NCBI RefSeq assembly: GCF_014982715.1
Contig: NZ_JADCJY010000001.1
Location: 1,860,001 to 1,924,000 of the forward strand
DNA: 64,000 nucleotides
Origin: Gallalistipes aquisgranensis
Lineage (GTDB): Bacteria; Bacteroidota; Bacteroidia; Bacteroidales; Rikenellaceae
Direction: 5' to 3'
Made by a program: the position numbers and the translations under genes. Positions 1 through 11,000 of this stretch are shown here, in pieces (position 1 is the stretch's first letter; each line of letters begins with the position of its first letter). The notes below the pieces were generated by a model. The model saw nothing but the letters and a program-made list of their open reading frames with translations, ran no database searches and was not told the origin of the DNA.

Positions 1-304
1 TGATCTCCTTGGCCTTTTTCTTCTGCTGGTACAGGAATTTCTGGTAGTCCACGATCCGGCAGACGGGGGGATCGGCCTTCGGGGAAATTTCGACCAGATC
101 GAGTTCCATCTCGTCGGCCAGCTTGATGGCCTCCCGGATAGGCAGTACGACCGGAGCTTCGATATTCTCACCCACGACCCGAACCTGCGGGGCGGTGATT
201 TCTCCGTTGATACGGTGAGGATTCTCCTTTTCAACCCGGCGGCCCCTCATCGGACCCCTGGAGTTGCCGTTCGTCCTCGGCGGAAATGGTTTTGTTGTGT
301 TTAT
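1..304 (-). CDS. infC: Translation initiation factor IF-3, N-terminal part, cut by window edge
   Basis: IF-3 binds the 30S subunit, prevents premature 50S joining and proofreads the start codon. About 101 codons are visible; the C-terminal domain lies outside the window. The IF-3 N-domain is plain: HRING near residue 30, VRVVGEN near 41, ELDLVEIS near 67, [12 protein letters not shown] at 79-90, then a lysine-rich linker. It follows thrS on the same strand after 37 bases, the usual thrS-infC order. The first ATG in frame is at 250-248, but an AGGAGG at 318-313 stands 8 bases before an in-frame ATA at 304-302. I place the start there because infC is known for near-cognate, autoregulating start codons and the extra 18 residues are basic like other IF-3 N-termini. 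The ATG start is the alternative. Confidence 0.9.
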   Translation of the reverse strand, partial: MNTTKPFPPRTNGNSRGPMRGRRVEKENPHRINGEITAPQVRVVGENIEAPVVLPIREAIKLADEMELDLVEISPKADPPVCRIVDYQKFLYQQKKKAKEI

Positions 305-312
305 AGCTTTGT

Positions 313-318
313 CCTCCT
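313..318 (-). promoter_or_regulatory. Perfect Shine-Dalgarno that points to an ATA start for infC
   Basis: AGGAGG on the minus strand lies 8 bases upstream of ATA (304-302), an optimal spacing, and 62 bases upstream of the first in-frame ATG, too far to serve it. An in-frame stop (TAG, 319-317) overlaps its first bases, so translation cannot begin further upstream. That the site drives initiation at ATA is inference. Confidence 0.55.
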
Positions 319-341
319 ATTTTGGTTAAACAATCTTCTTC

Positions 342-2291
342 CTAACGGATCGCCCTGGCAGCGTCGAGCTCCTGCTGCACCAGACCCTTCACGTAATCGG
401 CGAACGCCTCCCGGGTCATGCTGCCCTTGTCGCCCTCGCCCTGCACGCGCAATGAAACCTGGTCCGCGGCCTCCTCCTTCTCGCCCACGATGAGCAGGAA
501 GGGGATACGCTTGAGTTCGTTGTCACGTATCTTTCTGCCGATCTTCTCGTTGCGGTCGTCGACCTGCGCACGAATATCGTGATTATTCAGGAATTTTGAA
601 ACTTTTTCCGCATAATCGTTGAATTTTTCGCTGATCGGCAGCACGACCGCCTGGTCGGGAGCCAGCCACAACGGGAATTTCCCGCCCGTATGCTCCAGCA
701 GCACGGCCACAAAACGCTCCAGCGAACCGAACGGCGCGCGGTGGATCATGATGGGCCGGTGCTCCTTGTCGTCGTTGCCCTTGTAGGTCAGGTCGAACCG
801 CTCCGGCAGGTTGTAGTCCACCTGAATGGTACCCAACTGCCACTTGCGGCCGATGGCATCCTTCACCATAAAGTCCAACTTCGGCCCGTAGAAAGCGGCC
901 TCGCCGTACTCTACCACGGTCTTGAGCCCCTTCTCCTCGGCGGCCTTGATGATCGCGCTTTCGGCCTTCTCCCAGTTCTCGTCCGAACCGATGTACTTCT
1001 CCCTGTTATTGGGGTCGCGCAGCGACACCTGGGCGGTATAGTTGTCGAACTTGAGCGTCTTGAAAATGTAAAGAACGATGTCGATCACCTTCTCGAACTC
1101 CTCGAGCAGCTGGTCGGGCCGCACGAAGAGGTGGGCGTCGTCCTGCGTGAACCCCCGCACGCGGGTCAGTCCGTGCAGCTCGCCGCTCTGCTCGTAGCGG
1201 TACACCGTGCCGAACTCGGCGAAACGCAGCGGCAGGTCGCGGTACGAACGCGGTTTGCTGCGGTAGATTTCGCAGTGGTGCGGGCAGTTCATCGGCTTGA
1301 GCAGGAACTCCTCGTTCGGGTCGGGCGTGTGGATCGGCTGGAACGAATCCTGGCCGTATTTGGCATAATGGCCCGAAGTAACATAGAGGTCCTTCATGCC
1401 GATGTGCGGCGTGATGACCTGCTGATAGCCGTAGTCCTTCTGCACGTCCTGCAGGAAACGCTGCAACCGTTCGCGGAGCGCGGCTCCCTTGGGCAGCCAC
1501 AGCGGCAGCCCCTGCCCCACTCTCGGCGAGAAGGTGAACAGTTCAAGTTCCTTGCCAAGTTTGCGGTGGTCCCGCTTTTTGGCCTCCTCCATCATCGCCA
1601 GATATTCGTCGAGCATCGACTTCTTGGGGAAGGTGATACCGTAGATACGGGTCAGCATCTTGTTCTTCTCGTTGCCGCGCCAGTAGGCACCGGCCACCGA
1701 CGTCAACTTGATCGCCTTGATGAGTCCCGTGTTGGGCAGGTGCGGCCCGCGGCACAGGTCGGTGAAGGAACCGTTCGTGTAGAAGGAGATCGTCCCGTCC
1801 TCCAGATCGGTGATGAGTTCCACCTTATATTGGTCTCCCTTTTCGGTAAAGGTCTTCAGGGCCTCGGCCTTGGGTACCTCGCGGCGCACCAGAGGCTCCT
1901 TGTTGCGGGCCAGTTCGAGCATCTTCTGCTCGATGCGGGGCAGGTCGGCCTCGGTGATGGCCGTGGGAGAGTCTACGTCGTAGTAAAATCCGTTCTCGAT
2001 GCTGGGGCCGATACCGAACTTGATGCCCGGATAGAGCGACTCGAGCGCTTCGGCCAGCAGGTGCGACGAAGTGTGCCAGAATGTGCGCTTGCCCTCGTCG
2101 TCGTCCCATTTGAAAAGTTTGATTTCGGCATCCGTGTCGATCGGCAGGTTCAGGTCCTGCACCTTGCCGTTCACGCCTACCGCCAGCACCTCCTGTGCCA
2201 GCCGGGGACTGATGCTCTCGGCGATCTGCATCCCCGTCGTTCCCCCGGCATACTCACGAACGCTGCCGTCGGGAAATGTGATTCTAATCAT
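342..2291 (-). CDS. thrS: Threonyl-tRNA synthetase
   Basis: Class II synthetase that charges tRNA-Thr with threonine in the cytoplasm. The 649-residue length is normal. Domains in order: N-terminal TGS domain (about 1-62); editing domain with the HTSSH metal motif (His73, His77); class II core with the zinc-site Cys in [10 protein letters not shown], motif 2 around [18 protein letters not shown] and motif 3 in [11 protein letters not shown]; and a C-terminal anticodon-binding domain. pdxA lies 75 bases upstream on the same strand and infC 37 bases downstream. I see no TAnnTTTG box in the pdxA-thrS gap, so the three are probably co-transcribed. No T-box leader fits in that gap. Confidence 0.98.
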   Translation of the reverse strand: MIRITFPDGSVREYAGGTTGMQIAESISPRLAQEVLAVGVNGKVQDLNLPIDTDAEIKLFKWDDDEGKRTFWHTSSHLLAEALESLYPGIKFGIGPSIENGFYYDVDSPTAITEADLPRIEQKMLELARNKEPLVRREVPKAEALKTFTEKGDQYKVELITDLEDGTISFYTNGSFTDLCRGPHLPNTGLIKAIKLTSVAGAYWRGNEKNKMLTRIYGITFPKKSMLDEYLAMMEEAKKRDHRKLGKELELFTFSPRVGQGLPLWLPKGAALRERLQRFLQDVQKDYGYQQVITPHIGMKDLYVTSGHYAKYGQDSFQPIHTPDPNEEFLLKPMNCPHHCEIYRSKPRSYRDLPLRFAEFGTVYRYEQSGELHGLTRVRGFTQDDAHLFVRPDQLLEEFEKVIDIVLYIFKTLKFDNYTAQVSLRDPNNREKYIGSDENWEKAESAIIKAAEEKGLKTVVEYGEAAFYGPKLDFMVKDAIGRKWQLGTIQVDYNLPERFDLTYKGNDDKEHRPIMIHRAPFGSLERFVAVLLEHTGGKFPLWLAPDQAVVLPISEKFNDYAEKVSKFLNNHDIRAQVDDRNEKIGRKIRDNELKRIPFLLIVGEKEEAADQVSLRVQGEGDKGSMTREAFADYVKGLVQQELDAARAIR

Positions 2292-2366
2292 ATCGTTTTG
2301 TTTTTATCGTTTTGCTCCCGGGCTTCCACAATTACGAGACGGAATACCCCGGAGACTCGGTTGCAT

Positions 2367-3464
2367 CTAATCGGCCTCCTCGGTCTGCGGCAGGTCGCTC
2401 ACCGAGACGTCCCGCCCGCCCTTCTCGCGTTCGTAGCGACGCAGCGGGTTCTTCGTAATCCGGGCATAGAGCTGCCGGCTGCGGAAAATGTCCTGCGCCA
2501 GATAGATCGCCTCCCGCATCGAGGCGGGATCGGCCGTCCCCTGCCCCGCGATGTCGTACGCCACCCCGTGATCGGGGCTCGTGCGCACGAACGGCAGCGA
2601 AGCCGTGAAATTCACTCCCTGCGGCGTGAGCGCCTTGAACGGAGCAAGCCCCTGGTCGTGGTACATGGCCAGCACGGCGTCGTACCGGCGGAACGCACCC
2701 GAAGCGAAGAGACCGTCGGCCGCAAAGGGCCCGAAAGCCAGTACGCCCCGGCGGGCCGCCTCCCGGATGGCCGGCCGGATAACGGCCTCCTCCTCGCCGC
2801 CCAGCAGACCGCCGTCCCCGGCATGGGGATTGAGCGCCAGCACGGCGATACGCGGTTCGTTGAGCGAGAAATCGGCGATCAGCGAACGCCGCAGCTGCTC
2901 CAGCCGGGCCACGATCTTCTCCCCGGTCACTCCTGCACTCACCTCGCTCACGGGGACATGGATGGTCACCAGCCCCACCTTGAGCAGGTCGCTGCACATC
3001 ATCATGAGCGGTTCGCCGCCCCATGCGGCGGCGAGGAACTCGGTGTGGCCCGTATGGTGGAAATCGTCCCCCTGTACGTTCTCCTTGTTGATCGGTGCCG
3101 TCACCAGCACGTCCACCGCACCCTCCTTCACGTCGGCAGCGGCAGCCCGGAGAGCGGCCACGGCAGCCCGTCCGGCTCCGGGTGAGGAAACGCCCGGTTC
3201 GATCTTCAGCTCCGGATCGCCGCACTCCACCAGATTCACCCGGCGGGGACGCGTCTCGCGGGCCGAGGAGACCACGGCATAGGCGAAATTCTCCGCCCCT
3301 TCGATTCCCTTCCGGTAGTAGGAGAGCGCCTTCGCAGGTCCGTACAGCACGGGGGTGCACATTTCGCACATCAGGGGATTCGACAACGCCTTGATCACGA
3401 CTTCCGGCCCCACGCCGTTCACGTCGCCCAGCGTAATGCCCACTCTTATTTTCTGTTCGCTCAT
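2367..3464 (-). CDS. pdxA: 4-hydroxythreonine-4-phosphate dehydrogenase
   Basis: NAD-dependent oxidation of 4-phosphohydroxy-L-threonine in the DXP-dependent (PdxA/PdxJ) route to pyridoxal phosphate. Protein of 365 residues. The N-terminus has the family GITLGDVNGVGPEV block, a HTGHTEFLA block carries metal-ligand histidines, and MYHDQGLAPFK is the conserved C-terminal metal/phosphate motif. It is the first gene of the minus-strand group pdxA-thrS-infC. A TAnnTTTG box lies about 26 bases upstream. A 70-base tail after the conserved core (from about residue 345) is acidic and poorly conserved in my judgement. Confidence 0.96.
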   Translation of the reverse strand: MSEQKIRVGITLGDVNGVGPEVVIKALSNPLMCEMCTPVLYGPAKALSYYRKGIEGAENFAYAVVSSARETRPRRVNLVECGDPELKIEPGVSSPGAGRAAVAALRAAAADVKEGAVDVLVTAPINKENVQGDDFHHTGHTEFLAAAWGGEPLMMMCSDLLKVGLVTIHVPVSEVSAGVTGEKIVARLEQLRRSLIADFSLNEPRIAVLALNPHAGDGGLLGGEEEAVIRPAIREAARRGVLAFGPFAADGLFASGAFRRYDAVLAMYHDQGLAPFKALTPQGVNFTASLPFVRTSPDHGVAYDIAGQGTADPASMREAIYLAQDIFRSRQLYARITKNPLRRYEREKGGRDVSVSDLPQTEEAD

Positions 3465-3489
3465 ACTCGTTTCTTCACGTTACAATTTA

Positions 3490-3497
3490 CAAAGATA
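3490..3497 (-). promoter_or_regulatory. Bacteroidota -7 box for pdxA
   Basis: TATCTTTG on the minus strand, 26 bases before the pdxA start, fits TAnnTTTG exactly. No TTG is found 19-21 bases upstream, so only the -7 half is supported. Confidence 0.5.
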
Positions 3498-3577
3498 GCA
3501 AAAGATTTCGTTTTACCGCCCGAGCCGACCCGTCTTCCCGGAAAAATATCCCGCAGTGCATCCCGTCCCGCCGTTTT

Positions 3578-3608
3578 TTGGATACTTCGCGCCGATTCGC
3601 TATGTTTG
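3578..3608 (+). promoter_or_regulatory. Promoter of the LytS-type histidine kinase gene
   Basis: TTG (3578-3580), 20 bases, TATGTTTG (3601-3608): a full match to the Bacteroidota primary-sigma promoter. The expected start of transcription, near 3613, leaves a leader of only about 15 bases before the ATG at 3630 and excludes the upstream TTG start at 3606. Confidence 0.75.
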
Positions 3609-3629
3609 CGGAAAGATCGTCCGCCGCAC

Positions 3630-5180
3630 ATGAAACTCTCCAACCTCCGGCCCCAGCGGGGCGTGCTGACCACGGGATTCGTCCTGCTGGCCGCTTTCGG
3701 CGTAGCCATCTTCCTGGTGGGACGGACGATCAACCGCATCGCCCTGAAGATGAACCGCACGATCGTGCGCGAGGTGTGCGACAACCATTACGCGGCCCTG
3801 CGGGCCGAATTCGAGAAAAGCGCCCGGCCGACCGACATCGTGGCCGGATTTCTCTCCGCCCACCCGCAGTTCACCCGCGAGGAGGCGGCCATCCTGGCCG
3901 ACGCCCTCCGCCAGTCCGACCCCAAGATCAGCCGTATCTGGCTGCAGGAACTCCCCTCCGGCCGCACCGAAACCTTCGCCCGGGACGAAACCGCCCCGGA
4001 GACGGACACCCTTCTCCCCCGGAGCGGAAACGACCTCCGCGACGCTCCGGCCGGGAGCATTTACCGCAGCCGGCCGATTCCGCACCTCTCGTTCGTCCGC
4101 ACGTTCCGCACGGAAGACGGACGCGCCTACCGATGCGGCACGGACATCGCCCTGTGCGACCTCTACGCCTACCTGACGGTCGAGAGCCTCGCCACCAAAA
4201 GTTACGCCGTCGTCTACGAGACCGGCGGCCGGATCGTCTCGCACCCCGACAGCCTGCTGATCGGGACTCCCGCCTCCGGAGAGGCCCTCGGCTTCATCGC
4301 CCGGGTGAAGGAGACCCGGGCCGCAGTACGTACCGCGGCCGTCTCCGGCTATCTCGGAATACCCGTGCAGCGGGTCTACTTTCCGCTGGAGATCGAGGGT
4401 GAACGGTGGGTCGTGGCGGTGAGCGTTCCCGAAATCAGCGTCAGCGGGGAGATCGACGAATTCCACCGCTACACGGCGGTACTCTCCCTGCTCGCCGTCC
4501 TGCTGTTCAGCATCCTGCTCACCCTCTACCAGCGGCGCTGGAAACGGGAGTACGAACTGCGCCGACAGGCGGAAAAAGAGTCGGCCCAGCTTCACCTGCA
4601 ACAGGTGATCGAACAGATCAACCCCCACTTCCTGTTCAACTCGCTCACCTCGCTCTACGCCCTGATCGCCGACGACGCCCGGCTGGCCCGGGAATTCGTG
4701 CTCAAACTCTCGGGCGTGTACCGCTACGTGCTCGAAAAGGGCAGGTCCACCCTCTCGCGCGTGGGCGACGAGCTGGACTTCACCCTCCAGTACTATTTCC
4801 TGCAGAAGATACGTTTCGAAAACCAGATCGAGATGACGATCGGGACGGACACCGCCTCCGACGACCTGCTGATCCCCTCGATGAGCCTCCAGACGCTGGT
4901 GGAAAATGCCATCAAACACAACAAGATCACTCCGGACAACCCGCTCCGCATCCGGATATACACCCGGGACGACCGGCTGGTGATCGAGAACAACTACACT
5001 CCGCGGCGCGACAGCGACCGCAGTTCGCTGGGAATCGGGCTGGAGCGCATCCGCACCATCTACCGTTTCTACTCCGACCAGGAGATCACGGTCAGCACCG
5101 AAGGCTCCGTCTTCCGCTGTACGCTCCCCCTCCTCCCCCCGGAAAAGGAGCACAGAAAGTCCGATTCATCCTTCGAATAG
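3630..5180 (+). CDS. LytS/YpdA-type membrane sensor histidine kinase
   Basis: Membrane sensor kinase of the His_kinase (PF06580) plus HATPase type that normally partners LytTR response regulators. TM1 is near residues 11-31, a periplasmic sensor region of about 250 residues follows, and TM2 is near 282-302. The phospho-acceptor block is EQINPHFLFNSL with His333, and the ATPase N-box is TLVENAIKHN. The ATG at 3630 is chosen because the promoter sits at 3578-3608. No regulator is adjacent: the nearest, a LytTR protein, is at 13137-13865, beyond a secreted protease and a SusC/SusD pair. The sensor region was not recognised. I infer that kinase and regulator form one split pair. Confidence 0.93.
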   Translation: MKLSNLRPQRGVLTTGFVLLAAFGVAIFLVGRTINRIALKMNRTIVREVCDNHYAALRAEFEKSARPTDIVAGFLSAHPQFTREEAAILADALRQSDPKISRIWLQELPSGRTETFARDETAPETDTLLPRSGNDLRDAPAGSIYRSRPIPHLSFVRTFRTEDGRAYRCGTDIALCDLYAYLTVESLATKSYAVVYETGGRIVSHPDSLLIGTPASGEALGFIARVKETRAAVRTAAVSGYLGIPVQRVYFPLEIEGERWVVAVSVPEISVSGEIDEFHRYTAVLSLLAVLLFSILLTLYQRRWKREYELRRQAEKESAQLHLQQVIEQINPHFLFNSLTSLYALIADDARLAREFVLKLSGVYRYVLEKGRSTLSRVGDELDFTLQYYFLQKIRFENQIEMTIGTDTASDDLLIPSMSLQTLVENAIKHNKITPDNPLRIRIYTRDDRLVIENNYTPRRDSDRSSLGIGLERIRTIYRFYSDQEITVSTEGSVFRCTLPLLPPEKEHRKSDSSFE

Positions 5181-5260
5181 AGGCATTCACTCCTTTTCTT
5201 TTCGGAAAGAACTTCCGTCCGGCTATTATTGCATTTTGAGAGATAATAGGCTCGAAAAAG

Positions 5261-7873
5261 ATGAAAAGAGGCAATATCATAATCCTGCTGGCGACCGCAC
5301 TCCTTTTCGGACCGTTCCGGTCGGAGGCCCAGCTGCTGCGACGGACGAAAAAACAGGCGGAAACCTCCGCCGCGGATACCGCGAAGAAAAAGAAAGACGC
5401 TTACGCCGACCTGCTCGAAGGGGCGGCGACCGACCGGGGCATGTTCGACGTGCACCGCAAGGGCAACGATTTCTATTTCGAGATTCCCGATTCACTGATG
5501 GGCCGCGACATCCTGCTCGTCAACAAGATATCGGGCGTTCCCTACGCCCTGAACGACGCCGGGCTGAACAAAGGCATGGAATATTCCGACAGGATCATCC
5601 GTTTCCGCAAGGACACCACTTATAAAAAGGTATGGGTGCTCACGTTCGACCCGCGCATCACCTCGCCCGCCGGCGACTCGATCACCCGTTCGGTACGCGA
5701 CAACTACCGGGAGTCGGTCATCGAATACTTCCCGATCGAAGCCTACGGGCCCGATTCGGCCTCGGTGGTGGTGAAGGTGAACAAGATCTTCGACGGAAGC
5801 GAAAAGAGTTTCAACGACTTCTTCGGGCTGGTGCTCCGCAGCTCCACCCGCAAGGAACTTTCGAAAATCGAATCCATCAGGTCCTTCCCGGCCAACATCA
5901 TGGTCAAGGCGCTCTACACCACGCTCCACACCGAGGAAGGAGGCAGCATTCCCCTTTCGGTGGACGTGACGACCAACCTCGTCCTGCTGGACAAGGAGCC
6001 CATGAAGCCCCGCTTCGCCGACGAACGGGTGGGATTCTTCACCGTGGGACACCTCTATTACAACGACCGCCAGCAGAAAGCCGAGGAACGCGAACTGGTC
6101 ACCCGCTGGCGGCTCGAACCGCGCCCGGAGGACGTGGAACGCTACAAACGCGGGGAACTGGTCGAACCGGCCAAACCGATCGTGTTCTACATCGACCCGG
6201 CCACGCCCCCTGTCTGGGTAGACTACATCAAAAAAGGCGTAGAGGAGTGGCAGGAGGCATTCGAGGCGGCCGGCTTCAGAAACGCCATCGTCGCCCGTGA
6301 GGTCGATCCCGAGAGGGACCGGGAGTTCGACATCGACGACATACGCTATTCGGTCATCACCTACGCCGCTTCGGAACTGGCCAACGCCATGGGCCCCTCG
6401 GTGGTGGACCCGCGCAGCGGCGAGATCATCGAGGCAGACATCATCTGGTGGCACAACGTGATGAGCGTGCTCCACTCCTGGATTCGGGTGCAGACCGGAG
6501 CGGTCGATCCCGACGCCCGGGGCAACGTACTCCCTACGGAACTGATGGGCAACGCCGTCCGTTTCGTCTCGTCCCACGAACTAGGCCACAGCCTCGGCAT
6601 GAAGCACAACATGGGGGCATCGTACTGCGTGCCCGTCGATTCGCTGCGGTCGAAAAGCTACACCGACACGCACGGCACGGCCAGTTCGATCATGGACTAC
6701 GCCCGTTTCAACTACGTGGCCCAGCCCGGCGACGGCGTCACCCAGCTGACACCCCGGATCGGAGCCTACGACCGCCACGCCATCCGCTGGGCCTACCGCT
6801 GGCTCGACACGGCCACCCCGCACGAGGAACTGCCCACGCTGAACGCATGGCTGCGCGAAGCGGAAGGCGATCCGGAACGGTGGTATGGCGAGCAGTCGCG
6901 CGAGGGTATCGACCCCCGCTCCCAGAGCGAGGACCTGAGCGACGACGCCGTGCGGGCCAGCCTGTACGGCATCGCCAACCTCAAGCGGATCGTGCCCCAT
7001 ATCGCGGACTGGACAGCGGAAGAGGGTCGCCTGCATTTCGATGCGGGACGCCTGCTGATGGCCACCGTCTTCCAATGGAGGATGTACGCCGACCATGTCA
7101 TGACCAATGTGGGCGGCTTCCATATCAACAACGTGGAGACGGAGGACAGCACGGACCGTTACGTACCCGTTCCGGCCGGCTACCAGCAGCGGTGCGTCCG
7201 TTATCTGATCGACGAGGTCTTCACCCTGCCCGGATGGCTTTTCAGCGCGAAGATATGGGACAAGAGTTATCCCTACCGCAACTCCCCGCTGGGGCTGATC
7301 GAACAGGCTCCCTACAACTTCGCCCGGGAACTCCAGTACGGCGTCTACTACGAGCTGCTGCGCGACGAACGTTTCGTGAGAATGTACGAGGTGGAGGCAC
7401 GCCGGGGACGCAAAGAGAGCTACACGCCCGAACAGATGCTGTCGGAGATCACCCGCTCCGTATTCGGCAAGCCGGGAACGCTGACCCTTTACGAGCGGAT
7501 GAGCCAGAAGAACTATGTGGATGCCCTGATCGTCAGCTCGAATATCACGATGGTCAAGACGACCAAGATGGGCAGTACGCTGACCGGAGACGAAAGCGTC
7601 TGCGGGCTGATGCACGAATTCCCCGAGATCGGGCCGGAGAGAATGCCGAGACCCGAAGACCTCGCCCTGCCCGTGCCGGAAGAACGGGGCGTGCGCACCT
7701 CCCGCTACTACGACGCCATGCTCCGCACCACGGAGACCGCCTCGGCCAAGCGGGGAGAGATGCGGACGCTGCTCGAAACCGTCCGCAGCCGCCTCGGCAG
7801 CGGCGACCGGGCCACGCAGAACCACTACAAAGACCTGGAACTGCGATTGAAAGAAGCGCTCAGAATGCTGTAA
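5261..7873 (+). CDS. Secreted zinc metalloprotease of the DUF5117/DUF5118/DUF4953 family
   Basis: Large secreted metzincin-like protein of 870 residues. A signal peptide ends at SEA with Gln next. A DUF5118-like then DUF5117-like N-terminal half precedes a zinc site matching HExxHxxGxxH: HELGHSLGMKH at residues 439-449, with His439, His443 and His449 as ligands and Glu440 as the catalytic base. The downstream segment containing SIMDYARFNYVAQ resembles the metzincin Met-turn. The family is common in Bacteroidota and usually annotated as zinc-dependent metalloprotease; substrates are unknown to me. It lies 80 bases after the kinase and 182 before susC on the same strand. An imperfect -7 (TATTATTG, 5224-5231) may drive it. 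The placement suggests it generates peptides for the neighbouring SusCD. Confidence 0.9.
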   Translation: MKRGNIIILLATALLFGPFRSEAQLLRRTKKQAETSAADTAKKKKDAYADLLEGAATDRGMFDVHRKGNDFYFEIPDSLMGRDILLVNKISGVPYALNDAGLNKGMEYSDRIIRFRKDTTYKKVWVLTFDPRITSPAGDSITRSVRDNYRESVIEYFPIEAYGPDSASVVVKVNKIFDGSEKSFNDFFGLVLRSSTRKELSKIESIRSFPANIMVKALYTTLHTEEGGSIPLSVDVTTNLVLLDKEPMKPRFADERVGFFTVGHLYYNDRQQKAEERELVTRWRLEPRPEDVERYKRGELVEPAKPIVFYIDPATPPVWVDYIKKGVEEWQEAFEAAGFRNAIVAREVDPERDREFDIDDIRYSVITYAASELANAMGPSVVDPRSGEIIEADIIWWHNVMSVLHSWIRVQTGAVDPDARGNVLPTELMGNAVRFVSSHELGHSLGMKHNMGASYCVPVDSLRSKSYTDTHGTASSIMDYARFNYVAQPGDGVTQLTPRIGAYDRHAIRWAYRWLDTATPHEELPTLNAWLREAEGDPERWYGEQSREGIDPRSQSEDLSDDAVRASLYGIANLKRIVPHIADWTAEEGRLHFDAGRLLMATVFQWRMYADHVMTNVGGFHINNVETEDSTDRYVPVPAGYQQRCVRYLIDEVFTLPGWLFSAKIWDKSYPYRNSPLGLIEQAPYNFARELQYGVYYELLRDERFVRMYEVEARRGRKESYTPEQMLSEITRSVFGKPGTLTLYERMSQKNYVDALIVSSNITMVKTTKMGSTLTGDESVCGLMHEFPEIGPERMPRPEDLALPVPEERGVRTSRYYDAMLRTTETASAKRGEMRTLLETVRSRLGSGDRATQNHYKDLELRLKEALRML

Positions 7874-7888
7874 GAAAACAAGATACCC

Positions 7889-7920
7889 CGAAGCCGTCGT
7901 CCGAAAAAGCGACGGCTTCG
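7889..7920 (+). terminator. Hairpin between the metalloprotease and susC
   Basis: Perfect 11-bp inverted repeat (7889-7899 with 7910-7920) and a 10-base loop, beginning 16 bases after the metalloprotease stop. There is no U-run after it, so it may be a weak or partial terminator, or a processing or stability hairpin separating protease from SusCD expression. Confidence 0.5.
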
Positions 7921-8055
7921 CTGCCCCGGAGGGGGCCCTCCGAAAGGTTTCGAATCATAACCGAAACATTATTTTCGACGACGATGCAAAACATATTGAA
8001 GTAAAATAGTAATAAATCGACAAAAGAGACATTTCACTAACTAATTACAACGACA

Positions 8056-11000
8056 ATGAGAAGAATACTAACCATTTTGGTTCTGCTCTGCCCGTTGCTG
8101 GTTCTCGGCCAGGCCAAAACCCGGGAGCTGACGGGGCAGATTCTCGACAGAACGGACGGCACGCCGCTGGTCGGCGCCACGGTCTTCATCGCCCCGAGCG
8201 AAACGCAGGCCCGCGACTACAATCCGCAGGGTACGATCTCGGGAACCGACGGACGGTTCACCTTCACGCTGCCCGAAAGCGTCAGATTCGTCATGGTCAG
8301 CTTCATCGGCTATGAAAGCCTGAAGGTGGAGATTACCGGGCAGAAAACGATTACCGTGCGTCTGGCTCCGGAAGAGACCAACATCGACGCCGTGGTGGTG
8401 ACAGGATACCAGAAAATAGAGAAACGGAAACTCACCTCGTCCATCTCCACGGTGGACATGAGCCAAGTGAAGCAGATCGGCGTCGCCAGCGTGGACCAGC
8501 TGCTGGAGGGACAGCTGGCGGGCGTCTTCTCCGCCCCGACTACGGGAGCTCCCGGAGCGGGCAGCGCGGTGAAAATCCGCAGCACCGTCACCCTGAACGG
8601 CACCACCGCCCCCCTGTGGGTGCTGGACGGCATGCCGCTGGAAGGGAACGAAATCCCGTCGGACTGGAGTGCGAAGGAGAACATCGACAATCTCTACAAC
8701 ATGTCGATCGCCGGGCTGAACCCCGACGACATCAAGGACATCACCGTGCTGAAAGACGCCGCCGCCACCGCCATCTACGGGGCACGGGCCGCCAACGGCG
8801 TCATCATCATCACCACCAAAAAGGGCGAGAAGGGCCAGCGGCTGCGTGTCAACGCCTCGGCCGCCGTATTCGTCTCCACCAAGCCCAACCTCGACAAGCT
8901 GGAACTGATGAACGCCTCGGAGAAGGTCGATTTCGAACTGCAACTGGCGACCAACGGCCGGCTCAACTACCGCAAGGCATACGGCGGCGTATCGCGCATC
9001 CTCGATGCGACGAAAGGCGAACGCGAAGCACTCGTATCGGGCGGATTCGGCGCGCTGAAACCCGAGACGCAGGCCGCGATCAACGCCCTGCGGGCCGACG
9101 GGGCCAACTGGGCGGACGAAATCTACCGGCCGGCCGTGAACCAGCAGTACAGCCTCAACGTGTCGGGCGGAGGAGAGAAGGCCACCTACTATTTCTCCAC
9201 CGGCTACTACAACGAACAGGGCACCACACGCGGCACGGGCTTCGAACGGTTCAACCTGACCATGAAGACCGACTACGACCTGCTCAAGAACCTTCGTTTC
9301 GGCGCCTCGCTCTTCTACGGACAGAACCGCAACAGCTCCTACGTGACCGACGCCGACGCCTTCATCAACCCGGCCCGCTACACCCGGAAAGTGAACCCCT
9401 ATCTGAACATCTACAATGCGGACGGCACCTACCTCTACGACCCCGACATGACGCTCAGCCAGGGAGACACGGACGACCGGCTCAACTTCAACTACCTGGA
9501 GGAGATGGCCAACACCGCCTACGAAATGAAGGTGAAATCGTTCAAATCGGTCTTCGACCTGGAATACAAACCGATCGAAGGGCTGAAGCTCTACACCCAG
9601 CTGGGGCTCCAGATCGAAGATTCGGGAACCGAGAAAAGCGCCGACAAGAACTCCTACTACGTGCGCAAATACGCCCAGAACTCCGTGATCGACCATGTGG
9701 TTTACCTGCCCGAGGGCGGCGTGATCCAGAACTGGGACACCGACCTGAACCAGTATAACTGGAAGCTCCAGGCCGAGTATTCGAAAACCTTCGCCCGGAA
9801 ACACGAAATGGACCTGATGGCCGGTCTCGAGATGCGCGGCACGAAAAACACCGCCGTGCACACCAAAGGCTTCGGCTACGATTCCCGTACGCTGGTCACC
9901 ACCCCGATCGTCTTCCCCGATACGGATGCGGGAAAGGACAAGGCCGAAAACGCCCTGTTCCGCCCCTACCAGAAAACGTTCTACGAGAACCGCTACCTCT
10001 CCTATTTCGTGACCGGATCGTACACCTACGACAACCGCTACACCTTCTTCGGAAGCATGCGCTACGACGGCACGAACCTCTTCGGCGTCGATCCCAAGTA
10101 CAAGTTCAACCCGATGTGGTCGGTGTCCGGCGCATGGAACATGCACAGGGAGTCCTTCATGCGGGGCGTGAAATGGATCGACAACCTCCGTCTGAGGGCC
10201 TCCTACGGAGCGCAGGGCAACATCGACCGCACCACGTCGCCCTATATCATCGGCACGTGGAATACGGGTTCGATCCTCGGCACCACCGAAGACCGCATCA
10301 ACGTCACCGCGCCCCCCAACCAATACCTGCGCTGGGAGACCACCTACTCGTGGAACGCCGCCCTCGATCTGGGCGTGCTGGGCAACCGGCTGAACATGAC
10401 CTTCGAGGTGTACGGCCGCCGGAGCAAGGACCTCATCACCACCCGGGCCATTCCGCACGAGACGGGCTTCACCACCACCTCCAGCAACTTCGGGGAGATA
10501 TCGAGCCGGGGCGTGGAGTTCTCGCTCAACAGCGTCAACATCACCAACAAGAATTTCCGCTGGGAGACCCAGCTCAACCTCGCCCACAACACGGACAAGG
10601 TGGAGAAGGTATTCTACGACAACCAGAGCTGGACACCCTCCCTGCAGGGACATTCGTCGAGCGCGATTTTCGGGTTCAAAACCGCCGGTCTCGACGAAAA
10701 CGGCATTCCCATGTTCTGGAAAAACGGACAGAAAGTGAGCCTGCAGGAGTTCGTCGGATTCAAGGTCGATGCCACGGCCGACGTATTCGGAGACGTCTCC
10801 TACAACCCCTCCATGAACAATACGCAGGCCGACGTCATATCGGCCCTGAGCTATCTGGGCAACCGGAATCCGAAAATCACGGGCGGTTTCAACAACAAAT
10901 TCTACTACAAGAATTTCGACCTGTCCGTCTCCTGCAACTTCGTCATCAAGCAGATGGTGACCGAAACCCCCTTCTACGACCCGACCCAGACCAGCCCCGG

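Noticed and set aside
690-3185. 831-residue plus-strand ORF opposite thrS and pdxA
   Set aside because: Antisense frame of two well-conserved genes in GC-rich DNA; no start signal, signal peptide or family motif.
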